This document shows positions 17,745 to 27,130 of a stretch of 64,000 nt of DNA, in pieces. Location: assembly GCA_934141605.1 (NCBI GenBank), contig CAKPCL010000001.1, positions 161,694 through 225,693 on the forward strand, read 5' to 3'. How positions within the stretch are numbered: position 1 is the first letter of the stretch; each line of letters starts with the position of its first letter. The position numbers were made by a program, and so were the translations under genes. Source of the DNA: an uncultured Clostridia bacterium. GTDB taxonomy: Bacteria; Bacillota; Clostridia; TANB77; CAG-508. The notes under the pieces are model-generated. The model ran no database searches. It had not been told where the DNA came from and saw nothing but the letters and a program-made list of their open reading frames with translations.

Positions 17745-19655
17745 TTATCTTTCTTCCTCTTCTTCGTCTTTACTATAAGGTTTATCTGGATAGTTTTGCA
17801 TACATATACTTCGCATAATTTTTTCTTTGTGTTTATACTTAATACCCTTCATAATTAATTTCATCATATAATGATATTCTGTATCCTGATTATTTCCACA
17901 AATTTTTATAATGCCTTTTTCTGGTGTGGATATTTCATTATGAACTTTATCTTTGTATTTTTCTAAGTCTTTGAAATCCATGTATATTTTTATTACTGGA
18001 TTTTTTAGTTGTATTTCTTCATTAAATTTTATTGGTGGTATTGTAAATTCTATTTCTTCTTCTTTTAGTTTTTCAAGTATTGGAATTATTGATCTTTTAT
18101 ATGGGATTTCTATGTTGAATTTCCCTACTCTAGAACCCGAAATAGTCGAAGTAGGATCATAGTCCGGATCATCTTTGTGATCAAAGCGTTTACGATAATT
18201 GTTGTCCTCATATTCATGTAGCATGCCGCCTACACACAGTTCAAATTCAGAATTGTATGTTTTTTTTGTTAAATAATATTCTGTTCCTTTTCTTATTATT
18301 GTTCCTTCGTCCCATACATCAAACCAAATACTCTTCATTTTTGAATAAAGTTGTGCAAATTCTTTTGTTATTGGTACCAATTCTTTACCTATTTGTTCAT
18401 CGGCATTACATAATACTATGTCTCTGTCTTCATAGTCTATTTCAGCTTCTTTGGAGGTTACTATATATACATTATGAAACTCATCTATTTCTCTATAAAT
18501 TTCATAGTACTCTCCTTGGCCCTTTAAATAATCACATATCAATGGCAATTCTTCTTCTCTTCTTTTGTATACTTTAATGTCATCTGTTTCTAGAAAGTTT
18601 TTTTCATCAGCTAGTCCTAATTCTTTTGCTAATTTTTTTTGATCTGAAATTGCATCTTGAAAACTGGTACTACTATTTTCATTTGTGCTTTCTTTTAATT
18701 TTGTCTTAAAAGTGGTACTACTATTTTCACTTGTACTTTTTTCTGTTTCTAATATTCTACTTGCCATATCTAAGCTTTCAGCTATTTTTTTATTTTCTAT
18801 ATATTTTTCTTCATTTTTCTTTGCTAAAAAATAACTTTCAATATTTTGTTCTGTAAATATTTTATCTGTTTTTCCTTGCAATTTTCTTTTTTCAAGCATT
18901 TCTTTTAAATCTTTACTAATGTCCTCGTCTGATTCACTAATAAATTTTTCTACATCAGCTATAAATAATTTTGACCAAATAATCTCTTTTACTCTGCTAT
19001 TTTCTACTTTTTTAGATATTTCCATTGCTGTTTCTAGAGAACCCTCTAACATAGAAATTTTGTATTCAATTTCAGCTAAAATTTCTATATATTTATTTTG
19101 CATTGTTCCAGTAAATTCTTCTTTTTTCTGCACCAATATTTGAAGATATGATTTTAATTCTTCTAAACTAATTTTGTCACCTATTAAATCAAAGCTGTTA
19201 TTTATTCTTTCAGCTTTCTTCATTAAAATTTTTTGGGTTGCTTTTTGATATTTGAGTTTATATATTTCCTTTACTTTTTTATAATAGTCTTCTATAGCTA
19301 GCTCTTGATTTACTTTGTCCATTGTTAATTGCGGAACTTCTGGATTTAGCTTTATTTCTACAATTATATTAGATTCATTTACTATCCTATTTACTTTGTC
19401 TTCGATTGTTCTTTCCTCTAATATATTGCTGGATTTTTCTATATATTTTTCTAGGCTTTCAATTAAGGATTTTAATTCCGTATATTCTGTTTCTGATTTT
19501 ATATTTTCAAGTCCTAATTTCATTTCAGCTATATTACAATATATTTCACTTGTAAAGTCTGTTTTTTCTTTTGAATTTTTTATTTGATTTTCTATTTTGT
19601 TTTCTATTTTATTTTTCGTTCTTATTTTGTTTATTAATCTTCTAAAAAAATTCAT
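17745..19655 (-). CDS. Unknown protein, first of a tandem paralog pair
   Basis: A 636-residue protein of no family I recognise. It shares the N-terminal helical region (EMKLGLENIKSETE, NPEVPQLTMDKVNQEL) and C-terminal block (IPYKRSIIPILEKL, ISTPEKGIIKI) with its downstream neighbour. In the centre (residues about 310-350) it has a short duplicated serine/threonine-rich segment, ENSSTTF then ENSSTSF. A stretch near 18120-18250 uses CGC, CCG, TCG and GGC codons that are rare in neighbouring genes. It starts 25 bases after the ABC-F gene, so an ABC-F/unknown/unknown/tex operon is likely. A role near translation or RNA is a guess from position only. Confidence 0.8.
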   Translation of the reverse strand: MNFFRRLINKIRTKNKIENKIENQIKNSKEKTDFTSEIYCNIAEMKLGLENIKSETEYTELKSLIESLEKYIEKSSNILEERTIEDKVNRIVNESNIIVEIKLNPEVPQLTMDKVNQELAIEDYYKKVKEIYKLKYQKATQKILMKKAERINNSFDLIGDKISLEELKSYLQILVQKKEEFTGTMQNKYIEILAEIEYKISMLEGSLETAMEISKKVENSRVKEIIWSKLFIADVEKFISESDEDISKDLKEMLEKRKLQGKTDKIFTEQNIESYFLAKKNEEKYIENKKIAESLDMASRILETEKSTSENSSTTFKTKLKESTNENSSTSFQDAISDQKKLAKELGLADEKNFLETDDIKVYKRREEELPLICDYLKGQGEYYEIYREIDEFHNVYIVTSKEAEIDYEDRDIVLCNADEQIGKELVPITKEFAQLYSKMKSIWFDVWDEGTIIRKGTEYYLTKKTYNSEFELCVGGMLHEYEDNNYRKRFDHKDDPDYDPTSTISGSRVGKFNIEIPYKRSIIPILEKLKEEEIEFTIPPIKFNEEIQLKNPVIKIYMDFKDLEKYKDKVHNEISTPEKGIIKICGNNQDTEYHYMMKLIMKGIKYKHKEKIMRSICMQNYPDKPYSKDEEEEER

Positions 19656-19680
19656 TTTTTCCTACTTCCTGTTACTGTTT

Positions 19681-21264
19681 TTATTCAATTCCTAAATATT
19701 CATTGTATGTAACTTCTCTGTCTATTACTTTTCCGTCTTCTTTAATATCAATTATTCTATTTGCAACTGTTTGAGTTAATTGGTGGTCATGTGATGTAAA
19801 TAAAATATTACCTTTAAAGTTTGTCATACCATTGTTTACTGATGTTATACTTTCCATGTCTAAATGGTTTGTTGGTTCATCAAATATTAAAAAGTTTGCC
19901 CCTGATAGCATCATTTTTGAAAGTACACATCTTACTTTTTCTCCTCCTGATAAAACTTTAACTTGTTTTAGTGCTTCATCTCCTGAAAATAGCATTCTAC
20001 CTAAAAATCCTCTTACATAAGTCTCATCTGGGTCTTTTGAGTATTTTCTAAGCCATTCTGTTATGTTTTCATCTGTATCAAATAAATAGTTGTTGTCCTT
20101 AGGGAAATATGCACTTGTTATTGTTGTTCCCCATACAAGTTCTCCTTCGTCTGGTTCTAGTTCTCCTGCTATAATTTGGAATAACACTGTTTTTGCAATT
20201 TCATTGTCTGCTAAAAATGCTATTTTGTCATCTTGTTTTACTGTAAATGATACATTGTCTAGAACTTTTACTCCTTCAAATGTTTTTGATATATTTTTTA
20301 CTTGTAAAATTTCTTTCCCAGGTTCTCTGTCTGGTTTGAAATCTACATATGGATATTTTCTATTTGATGGTTTTATTTCGTCTAGTTCTATTTTTTCTAG
20401 TGTTTTCTTTCTTGATGTTGCTTGTTTTGATTTTGATGCGTTTGCACTAAATCTTGCTATAAAGTCTTGTAATTCTTTTATTTTTTCTTCTTTTTTCTTG
20501 TTTTGTTCTCTCATTTGTTTTAATGCTAATTGGCTTGATTCATACCAGAAGTCGTAGTTTCCTGGATATACTTTTATTTTTCCAAAGTCAACATCTGCAA
20601 TGTGTGTACATACTTTATTTAAGAAATATCTGTCGTGTGATACAACAATTACTGTATTTTCAAAGTTGATTAAGAATTCTTGTAACCAGTTTATGCTTTT
20701 TAAGTCTAAGTCGTTTGTTGGTTCGTCTAGTAATAGTACATCTGGGTTTCCAAATAAGGCTTGTGCTAATAAAACCTTTACTTTTTCTCTTGCTTCTATT
20801 TCTTTCATAAATTTATAATGATTTTCTGGTACAATTCCTAAATCATTTAATAGCATTGCTGCATCTGATTCTGCGTTCCAGCCGTCTAATTCAGCAAATC
20901 TTTCTTCTAATTTTGCTGCTTTCATACCGTCTTCTTCTGAAAAGTCTGGTTTTGCATATATTGCTTCTTTTTCTTTCATTATGTCATATAGTTCTTTGTT
21001 TCCCATCATTACTGTGTCTATTACTGTGTTTTCTTCAAAGGCAAAGTGGTCTTGTTTTAATATTGATAGTCTTTCTCCTTTTTCTAGTGTTACATCTCCT
21101 TTGCTTGGTTCTATTTCTCCTGATAATACTTTTAAAAATGTTGATTTTCCTGCTCCATTTGCTCCTATTATTCCATAGCAATTTCCTTTACCAAATTTTA
21201 TGTTTACATCTTCAAATAATACTCTTTTTCCAAATCTTACTGTTACTCCGTTTGCACTTAACAT
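19681..21264 (-). CDS. ABC-F family ATPase (YbiT/YkpA type)
   Basis: I start at the ATG at 21264 (MLSANGVTVRFG), seven bases after AGGAGG; a longer frame exists but lacks a ribosome site. Two ABC domains without membrane segments: domain 1 has GANGAGKST and LLLDEPTNDLD, domain 2 has LSGGEKVR and LIFDEPTNHLD. Domain 2's Walker A position reads LADNEIAKT and has lost the GxxGxGKS pattern, so ATP binding at that site may differ. The linker SANASKSKQATSRKK matches E. coli YbiT. ABC-F proteins bind the ribosomal E site and help stalled ribosomes or give antibiotic resistance. It heads the operon with the paralog pair and tex. Confidence 0.92.
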   Translation of the reverse strand: MLSANGVTVRFGKRVLFEDVNIKFGKGNCYGIIGANGAGKSTFLKVLSGEIEPSKGDVTLEKGERLSILKQDHFAFEENTVIDTVMMGNKELYDIMKEKEAIYAKPDFSEEDGMKAAKLEERFAELDGWNAESDAAMLLNDLGIVPENHYKFMKEIEAREKVKVLLAQALFGNPDVLLLDEPTNDLDLKSINWLQEFLINFENTVIVVSHDRYFLNKVCTHIADVDFGKIKVYPGNYDFWYESSQLALKQMREQNKKKEEKIKELQDFIARFSANASKSKQATSRKKTLEKIELDEIKPSNRKYPYVDFKPDREPGKEILQVKNISKTFEGVKVLDNVSFTVKQDDKIAFLADNEIAKTVLFQIIAGELEPDEGELVWGTTITSAYFPKDNNYLFDTDENITEWLRKYSKDPDETYVRGFLGRMLFSGDEALKQVKVLSGGEKVRCVLSKMMLSGANFLIFDEPTNHLDMESITSVNNGMTNFKGNILFTSHDHQLTQTVANRIIDIKEDGKVIDREVTYNEYLGIE

Positions 21265-21437
21265 TATAATCCTCCTTTTGTCTTTTAGGGATAGCCCCTT
21301 TTGAGACATTTTATTTGTCTTAACTATTATACTTTAAGTTGCTAATTTTTTCAAGTGTTGTTTGGTTTTTATGGGATTTTCTATTGCAAGTTTTGTGATT
21401 TTGTGATATTTTAATTGTATAAATGGAGGGGATTAAA

Positions 21438-22673
21438 ATGGCAAGGTATAAAAATAATGAAAAAAGGTTAAGTTTCAGTGTTTTTAGGTATCTTTGTTTT
21501 TTAATATTTTTAATTGTTTTTGCGTTTATTGTTATTTATGTTAACAATAAATTTTCTATCAGTGTCCCTACAGAAACTTTTAGTAATAACAATATTAGTG
21601 AGGAAGCTGAAAATAAAGATGAAAATGAGCCTATTACTTTTACTTTGACTGCTTTAGGTGATACTTTGTGTCATAATACTCAATATTGGGATGCTTATAA
21701 TAGTGCTACCAATGAATATGATTTTTCTTATGTATATGAGGATATAGTAAAATATACGGAAAATTCTGATATAACAATTGGAAGTTTAGAAACTACTTTT
21801 GCAGGTCCTGAAAGAGGATATAGTAATTATCCTACTTTTAATACTCCTGATAGCTTAGCTACTGCTTTAAAAAATATTGGTGTTGATGTTATTTCTCAGG
21901 CTGGAAATCATGCTTTAGACTACGGATATTCAGGACTTTGCAGGACAATAGATGTTCTTGATAATGCTGGTATTTCTCATTTAGGTACATATAAAACTAA
22001 GGAAGATCAGGAACAATTGTTAATTAAAAATGTTAAAGGTGTTAATATCGCTTTTATAAATTATACTTATGGTACTAATGGCATTCCATTACCTTCTGAT
22101 AAACCTTATTGTGTTAATTTAATTGATAAGGATTTAATCAAAAAGCAGATAGAACTTGCAAAAAGTTTAAATGTTGACATAATTGTTGCTTGTATGCACT
22201 GGGGTACTGAATATAGAACGACTGCTAATTCAGAGCAAGAGGAACTAGCTGATTTTCTTTTTCAAAATGGTGTTGATATAATTTTAGGAAATCACCCTCA
22301 TGTGTTAGAGCCTATGGAAAAAAGGGCTATTACTTTAGAAGATGGTACTGAAAAGGAGGTTTTTGTGGTTTATGCTTTGGGTAATTTTACTGCTGACCAA
22401 AGAGCTGAAATTACTCGAGATTCTGCCATTTTAAATTTAACTATTACTAAAAACTCTAATGGTAAAATTTCAATTGATAAGGCTAACTATGTTCCTATTT
22501 ATATGTATAAAAATGCAAGTGTTAAAACTCATAAATTTAAGATTTTAGATATTGAAAGTTCAATTTCAAAGTATGAATCTGGTGATACTTCTTTTTTAAG
22601 TTCTTCTTCATATGCTAATTTAAAAAATCAATTAGAGAAGATTAAAAGTATTTTAGGTGATGAAATTAATTAA
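21438..22673 (+). CDS. CapA/PgsA-family metallophosphoesterase, membrane anchored
   Basis: I start at ATG 21438, with GGAGGGG upstream; an ATG at 21423 overlaps that ribosome site. Residues about 10-30 are a membrane anchor, so the catalytic domain lies outside. The CapA domain shows LGDTLCH, GSLETTFAG, GNHALDYG, MHWGTEY, GNHPHVLEP and ALGNFTADQ. The family was named for poly-gamma-glutamate synthesis, but lone copies without capB/capC, as here, have unknown substrates and are often linked to the cell wall. A strong terminator follows. Confidence 0.88.
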   Translation: MARYKNNEKRLSFSVFRYLCFLIFLIVFAFIVIYVNNKFSISVPTETFSNNNISEEAENKDENEPITFTLTALGDTLCHNTQYWDAYNSATNEYDFSYVYEDIVKYTENSDITIGSLETTFAGPERGYSNYPTFNTPDSLATALKNIGVDVISQAGNHALDYGYSGLCRTIDVLDNAGISHLGTYKTKEDQEQLLIKNVKGVNIAFINYTYGTNGIPLPSDKPYCVNLIDKDLIKKQIELAKSLNVDIIVACMHWGTEYRTTANSEQEELADFLFQNGVDIILGNHPHVLEPMEKRAITLEDGTEKEVFVVYALGNFTADQRAEITRDSAILNLTITKNSNGKISIDKANYVPIYMYKNASVKTHKFKILDIESSISKYESGDTSFLSSSSYANLKNQLEKIKSILGDEIN

Positions 22674-22686
22674 TTTTAAAAATAAT

Positions 22687-22728
22687 GAACCCTTTTTATT
22701 AAGTTGTTTAATAAAAGGGTTCTTTTTA
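22687..22728 (+). terminator. Terminator after CapA-like gene
   Basis: GAACCC plus a T/A stem (22687-22700) pairs with AATAAAAGGGTTC (22710-22722), then TTTTTAT. Confidence 0.85.
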
Positions 22729-22742
22729 TAGTTGTTCTTTTT

Positions 22743-23693
22743 TTAATCAAGCATGTCTTTTCTTTTTAGCCACAATGTTACAATTAGTGTTAATATAATT
22801 GATATTCCTAGCATTATTGGGAATCCGAATTTGTTATCTTGAAATGGTAGGCTAACATTCATTCCCCAAAAACTTGATATCATTGTTGGTATTGCTAGTA
22901 CTATTGTTATTGACGTTAGAAATTTCATTACTCCATTTAGATTGTTTGATATTATTGATGCGTATGCGTCCATTGTTCCATTTAAAATGTCGCTATATAT
23001 TTTTGCCATTTCTATTGCTTGTTTGTTTTCTGTGATTGCATCTTCTAGTATGTCTTCGTCATCTTCATATAATTTGATTATTTTTCCTCTCATTGTTTTT
23101 TCCATTACTAGTTCATTTGATTTTAAAGATGTTGTGAAGTATACTAAACTTTTTTCTAAGCTTAATAATTTTAATAATTCTTTGTTTTTCATTGAATTTT
23201 TTAGTATGTATTCTGCTATTTCTGTTTCTTTGTTTATTTGTTTTAGGTATGATAGATAGTATGAAGAGTTTAGGTATAGTATTTGGAAGATTAGTTTTGA
23301 TTTTTTATATGTTTGGAAGTTTTTTGCTTTACTTTTTTCAAAGTCTTCTATTACTTTATTTTTTCTTAATGAGACTGTTATAAAGAAGTCGTCTCTTACT
23401 ACTATCATTCCTAATGGCATTGTTGTATAGACTTCATTTTCTTCATTTTTTTCTATTATTGGAACATCTACTACAAATAGTGTTGTTCCGTCGTCTTCTT
23501 CTTTGTCTATTCTTGCTTTTTCTTCAAAGTCTAGTGCGTCTCTTATGAAGTCGTCTTGTATATTTACATTTTCACATACTTTTTTTATTTCTATTTCCGA
23601 TGGGTTTACTAGATTTATCCAACTTCCTTTTTTGAATTCTTTTATTTCTTCTGTTTTGTTTGTTTCTAAATTTGTGTTATATATTTTTAGCAT
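22743..23693 (-). CDS. corA: CorA-family magnesium/divalent cation channel
   Basis: A 316-residue protein with a long acidic cytosolic N-terminal part and two C-terminal membrane helices. The signature GMN is present in SSFWGMNVSLPF at the end of the first helix, and the protein ends with the basic WLKRKDMLD. This is the normal CorA/MIT layout for a pentameric Mg2+ channel. It is monocistronic, facing the CapA-like gene tail to tail. Confidence 0.93.
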   Translation of the reverse strand: MLKIYNTNLETNKTEEIKEFKKGSWINLVNPSEIEIKKVCENVNIQDDFIRDALDFEEKARIDKEEDDGTTLFVVDVPIIEKNEENEVYTTMPLGMIVVRDDFFITVSLRKNKVIEDFEKSKAKNFQTYKKSKLIFQILYLNSSYYLSYLKQINKETEIAEYILKNSMKNKELLKLLSLEKSLVYFTTSLKSNELVMEKTMRGKIIKLYEDDEDILEDAITENKQAIEMAKIYSDILNGTMDAYASIISNNLNGVMKFLTSITIVLAIPTMISSFWGMNVSLPFQDNKFGFPIMLGISIILTLIVTLWLKRKDMLD

Positions 23694-23796
23694 TTAAACC
23701 CACCTCTTTCTTTTTTCATATATTATATTTTATCTTTTTATTTTATAATTGTCAATGAATTTTTATAAATGTTTACATAATTTTAAAAATTTGTTC

Positions 23797-23825
23797 TTGA
23801 CATTTTCTTTTTTTGGTACTATAAT
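23797..23825 (+). promoter_or_regulatory. Promoter for tRNA-Lys(CTT)
   Basis: TTGACA (23797-23802), a 17-base spacer and TATAAT (23820-23825), ending 13 bases before the tRNA. Confidence 0.85.
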
Positions 23826-23838
23826 AGCTTTATCATAT

Positions 23839-23914
23839 GCATCATTAGCTCAGCTGGTAGAGCAGCAGACTCTTAATCTGAAGGTCCTCGGTTCGAAACC
23901 GAGATGATGCACCA
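23839..23914 (+). tRNA. tRNA-Lys (anticodon CTT)
   Basis: The acceptor stem GCATCAT pairs with ATGATGC, there is a GGTTCGAAACC T-arm, the anticodon loop is CTCTTAA, and the 3' CCA is encoded. It reads AAG. Confidence 0.96.
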
Positions 23915-23919
23915 AAAAA

Positions 23920-23958
23920 AACAACTTATTAACTAAAAATTTTTAAGTTGTTTTTTTG
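23920..23958. terminator. Bidirectional terminator after tRNA-Lys
   Basis: AACAACTTA (23920-23928) pairs with TAAGTTGTT (23944-23952). T-runs flank it on both strands, so it can serve the tRNA and the opposing gene ending at 23961. Confidence 0.8.
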
Positions 23959-23960
23959 TT

Positions 23961-24680
23961 TTACTCAAATATTCCAATATATAACCCATCTTTTTGCATA
24001 TAATAATTAAACCTAATAACCATCTCATTTTTGCAACCCTTAGTGTCAACCTCAAACTCTATTGGCTCAACAGTCTGTCCCTGTATAGTCTTATTTGATT
24101 TCCATATTTCTACACCGTCTTTTAAGATAGACACTGTAGCACAAGACCTACTAGAGCTTGTCTCGTTCATTGTTACAATTTTGCCCTTCATTATAGTATC
24201 TCCTGTATATTGACTATTATATGTTAAATGAATATCAGAAATTGCATCTTCTTGTTCCACCATAAATGTTGCTTTTGCTAATAATTTTATTCCATTTTCA
24301 TTATTATGTGTTAATGCTTTAATATCTTTGTCTTCATATGGATTCCATTTTTTTAGCAAAAAACTTACTTGGTTTGTTTCTGTTTCGTGTGTTTCAAAAT
24401 AGTTTGTAAACATTTTTTGATTTTCTTTATTTGTGTAAGTGTTTTCTGTGTTACTTTTATTTTCTTGTTGATTGATATTTATTTCGTTTGTATTTTCATT
24501 TTTTATGTTTTCTTTGTAGTTGTTTGAAACTCCCATAACAAATGCTATAATTGCTATTATAAAGCTAACTATAATAGATATTTTTGCTCCTGTTTTTTCT
24601 TTCTTAGTTATATATGTTAAAAGTGATAATCCTATTCCTACAAATGTAGCGCATATTGTTAACCAAAATTCTACTGACAT
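23961..24680 (-). CDS. Unknown two-TM protein with extracellular domain
   Basis: A 239-residue protein. Two hydrophobic segments (about residues 4-25 and 33-53) precede an Asn/Glu/Thr-rich linker and a C-terminal domain likely to be beta-rich and outside the membrane (EVDTKGCKNEMVIRFNYY). I do not recognise the family. It begins 13 bases after the RHH gene and shares its promoter, so the two form a small operon. Confidence 0.7.
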   Translation of the reverse strand: MSVEFWLTICATFVGIGLSLLTYITKKEKTGAKISIIVSFIIAIIAFVMGVSNNYKENIKNENTNEININQQENKSNTENTYTNKENQKMFTNYFETHETETNQVSFLLKKWNPYEDKDIKALTHNNENGIKLLAKATFMVEQEDAISDIHLTYNSQYTGDTIMKGKIVTMNETSSSRSCATVSILKDGVEIWKSNKTIQGQTVEPIEFEVDTKGCKNEMVIRFNYYMQKDGLYIGIFE

Positions 24681-24693
24681 AATTTTTTCTCCT

Positions 24694-25323
24694 TTAATTC
24701 TCGTTTCCTAATAATTCTTTTAAATTCTTTGCTTTTTTTAGTTCTGATAATTTTACAAATCTTCCTGACCTCATTGCGTTTGGGTCTAGTGTATCTAATT
24801 TTAATGGTTTTTCTAATCTAATTGGTTTTCCATCTAGTGTAATTGAATATTTCTGATATTCTTCATTGTAATTAATTGATTTTACTTTGGCATAGTGTGT
24901 AATTTCACTTAGTGGTGCTGTTCTGTATATAGCAATGTATTTGATTTTGTCTATTTTATTTTTATTTATTCTTACATATCTCCACTCTCTTTCGCCTAAA
25001 AACACATCTTGAAATCCTTCTTCTCTAGCTGGGAATATTGCTAAGTCAAAGTCTTCTTCTTTCTTTTCTTCTTTTTTAACTTGTAAGTTTTCAATATTTA
25101 TTTTATATTGTTTTTCTAATATGTTTTTTGCTTCTTCTATATAGGCTTCTAGGGCTGTTTCTATAATGTATTTTCTTGTGAAGACTTTTGAATTATTTAT
25201 TTTTGAAAATTGATATGCAATTTTATCAATTTTTTCTATTTGTGTGGCATCTATGTTTATTGACACAGTTTTCTTTTCTTTAGTGTCTAATAGGTCTTTA
25301 CTTATAATTTCTTTTAGTTGCAT
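24694..25323 (-). CDS. Ribbon-helix-helix protein with unknown C-terminal domain
   Basis: 209 residues. Residues 15-70 look like an RHH DNA-binding fold (KTVSINIDATQIEKIDKIA then KYIIETALEAYIEEA). The C-terminal half (YVRINKNKIDKIKYIAIYRT, ITHYAKVKSI) has the look of a small beta-barrel of the PUA/EVE kind, but that is a weak resemblance. A promoter and a perfect 13-bp inverted repeat lie directly upstream, which fits self-regulation. The partner gene encodes a membrane protein. A toxin/antitoxin or stress module is possible but not shown. Confidence 0.7.
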   Translation of the reverse strand: MQLKEIISKDLLDTKEKKTVSINIDATQIEKIDKIAYQFSKINNSKVFTRKYIIETALEAYIEEAKNILEKQYKINIENLQVKKEEKKEEDFDLAIFPAREEGFQDVFLGEREWRYVRINKNKIDKIKYIAIYRTAPLSEITHYAKVKSINYNEEYQKYSITLDGKPIRLEKPLKLDTLDPNAMRSGRFVKLSELKKAKNLKELLGNEN

Positions 25324-25348
25324 CTTTTTTTCCTCCTTATTTTTATAT

Positions 25349-25377
25349 ATTCTAATACATTGTTTTTAATTTGTCAA
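25349..25377 (-). promoter_or_regulatory. Promoter for the RHH operon
   Basis: On the minus strand, TTGACA (25377-25372), a 17-base spacer and TAGAAT (25354-25349). It lies 26 bases upstream of the RHH start codon. Confidence 0.8.
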
Positions 25378-25381
25378 TATA

Positions 25382-25430
25382 TTAGTGTAATTTTTTACTG
25401 TATTTTATTTGTACTATAAAATTACACTAA
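25382..25430. promoter_or_regulatory. Inverted-repeat operator upstream of RHH gene
   Basis: TTAGTGTAATTTT (25382-25394) and AAAATTACACTAA (25418-25430) are perfect inverted arms around 23 bases. They lie just upstream of the -35 box. This is a likely binding site, probably for the RHH protein. Confidence 0.65.
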
Positions 25431-25440
25431 AATAATAAAA

Positions 25441-25470
25441 GAGAAATGATTAATTTTCTAACCATTTCTC
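25441..25470 (-). terminator. Terminator after the VanW gene
   Basis: GAGAAATG (25441-25448) pairs with CATTTCTC (25463-25470). On the minus strand it is followed by TTTTATTATTTT. Confidence 0.8.
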
Positions 25471-25480
25471 GCATTTTTAT

Positions 25481-27130
25481 TTATTTTGTTCCTCTTAAAA
25501 TTATTCTTTGCATAGCACTGTAAGTGTCTTTTGATAATAATTCTTTAGATACTACTTGACCATTTAGTGTTTTGATTATATATGTTTCTGTTGTTAATCC
25601 ATTTGCTCCTTGTTGCTTAACTTTTTCTGTTCCAGAAGCTAATGTATTGTCATCTATATATTTAACTGTATATGGTATTGTAGAAATTGTTTCTGTACTA
25701 AATGAAATTGTGTATTCATTTTCTTCTTTAATTCCGTATATTGAAATTGTAATAATTCCATTAGAGCATGTGGCTTTTATTTTTACTGCATATGTTCTTG
25801 TGTTTTTAAATTTTAAGTCTGTCATCCCATAAACTACTGTTGCATCTCTTCCTGCAGGTGTATATGATGTTATAAATTGATGATTTCTTCTTTCTGTTAC
25901 TTCCATATTGGCCATCAAAACAGAATTATATAATGTTGATGATACTTGACATATTCCTCCGCCTATTCCATCTACTACTTGGCCGTTTTCATATACTTTT
26001 GCTTCTTTATATCCGGCAGATATAGTTCTTTCTCCTAAGGTTTTGTTATAAGAAAAAGTTTCTCCTGGTAAAATTACTTTATCATTAATTTTTTCACACG
26101 CTAATTTTAAATTGGTTGTTCTATTTGTGTTTCCTCCATCATATTTTGTGGAATATGTAGCTAGTAAGTCTGGAAATGCTTCTGAGCCAATTTGTGACAT
26201 TGTAACTTTTGGTTTTGTTATAATTAGTGGTATTTCGTATATTTCTTTTTCTTTGTTTAATATTTGTTTTGCTTCTTCTATGTCAAAGTCTATTCCCTCT
26301 ACTTCTGGGTGAATTGTAACTGGGTCTTGTGTTATATATGCGTCTTGTACTTCTTTATGTACTTCTTCATATATTTTATTTATGTCGATTTTTTCAGGTT
26401 CTTGTGTGATTACTGGTATTTCAATTTTTTCTTGATTTGAATTTAAATCTTTTAGTTGATTTTTTAGTTTTTCTATTAAGTTTTCTGTGTTTATTTTTAG
26501 GCCTTTATTTCCGCTTGTAATTATTAGTTTATTGTCTTCTATATAATAATCTGATTCAATCATTGCTTCCGGAATATTGCTTGATATTCCTTCGATTATT
26601 GTTTTTGTCTCTTCTTCGTTAATTGTTACATCGACTTCTATGTTTTTCTTTCCTATTTTTGCAAGTAAAATATTATAGTTATTTATAATAATATTATTGT
26701 CTCTTCCTAGTGATAAAGCTTTTTCAATTGATTTGTCTATTTCATATTTTGTATCTATTGATTTTGGTGTTATTTTTGTTTCGTATTCTTCATATTTTAA
26801 TATTATATCCTGTTTTTCTTTTTCTTCATATATTGAATTAATTTTTTCTTTTGCATTTTCTCTTGATAGTCCTGAAACATCTATTCCTTCTATTGTTATG
26901 CCATTTATTATGTTATTATTATCTATGTTTATAAGTGCGAATATTGTAGAAAAAATTATAATTATTAGTAATATTATTCCTAATGCAATTAAAAAAATTA
27001 TTTTTGCGTTTTTCTTGTTTTTTTCTTCAATTTCATGTTTTTCTTCTGTCTCTTGATTTTTGTATAATTTATTATGGTTTTCTTCAATTTTTGTTTCTAA
27101 TTCTTCCCACTTTAAATTAGTTTTTCCCAT
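25481..27130 (-). CDS. VanW-family protein with PG-binding repeats and G5 domain
   Basis: 549 residues. A cytosolic charged N-terminus (residues 1-40) is followed by one membrane segment (about 42-65), then one or two PG_binding_4-type regions (EGIDVSGLSRENAKEKI), a VanW domain (LPGETFSYN, GGGICQVSSTLYN, RRNHQF, GRDATVVYG) and a C-terminal G5 domain ending in RGTK. This is the YoaR-like layout common in Clostridia. The extracellular part probably binds peptidoglycan. The biochemical role of VanW domains is unclear. It is expressed alone, with its own terminator. Confidence 0.9.
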   Translation of the reverse strand: MGKTNLKWEELETKIEENHNKLYKNQETEEKHEIEEKNKKNAKIIFLIALGIILLIIIIFSTIFALINIDNNNIINGITIEGIDVSGLSRENAKEKINSIYEEKEKQDIILKYEEYETKITPKSIDTKYEIDKSIEKALSLGRDNNIIINNYNILLAKIGKKNIEVDVTINEEETKTIIEGISSNIPEAMIESDYYIEDNKLIITSGNKGLKINTENLIEKLKNQLKDLNSNQEKIEIPVITQEPEKIDINKIYEEVHKEVQDAYITQDPVTIHPEVEGIDFDIEEAKQILNKEKEIYEIPLIITKPKVTMSQIGSEAFPDLLATYSTKYDGGNTNRTTNLKLACEKINDKVILPGETFSYNKTLGERTISAGYKEAKVYENGQVVDGIGGGICQVSSTLYNSVLMANMEVTERRNHQFITSYTPAGRDATVVYGMTDLKFKNTRTYAVKIKATCSNGIITISIYGIKEENEYTISFSTETISTIPYTVKYIDDNTLASGTEKVKQQGANGLTTETYIIKTLNGQVVSKELLSKDTYSAMQRIILRGTK

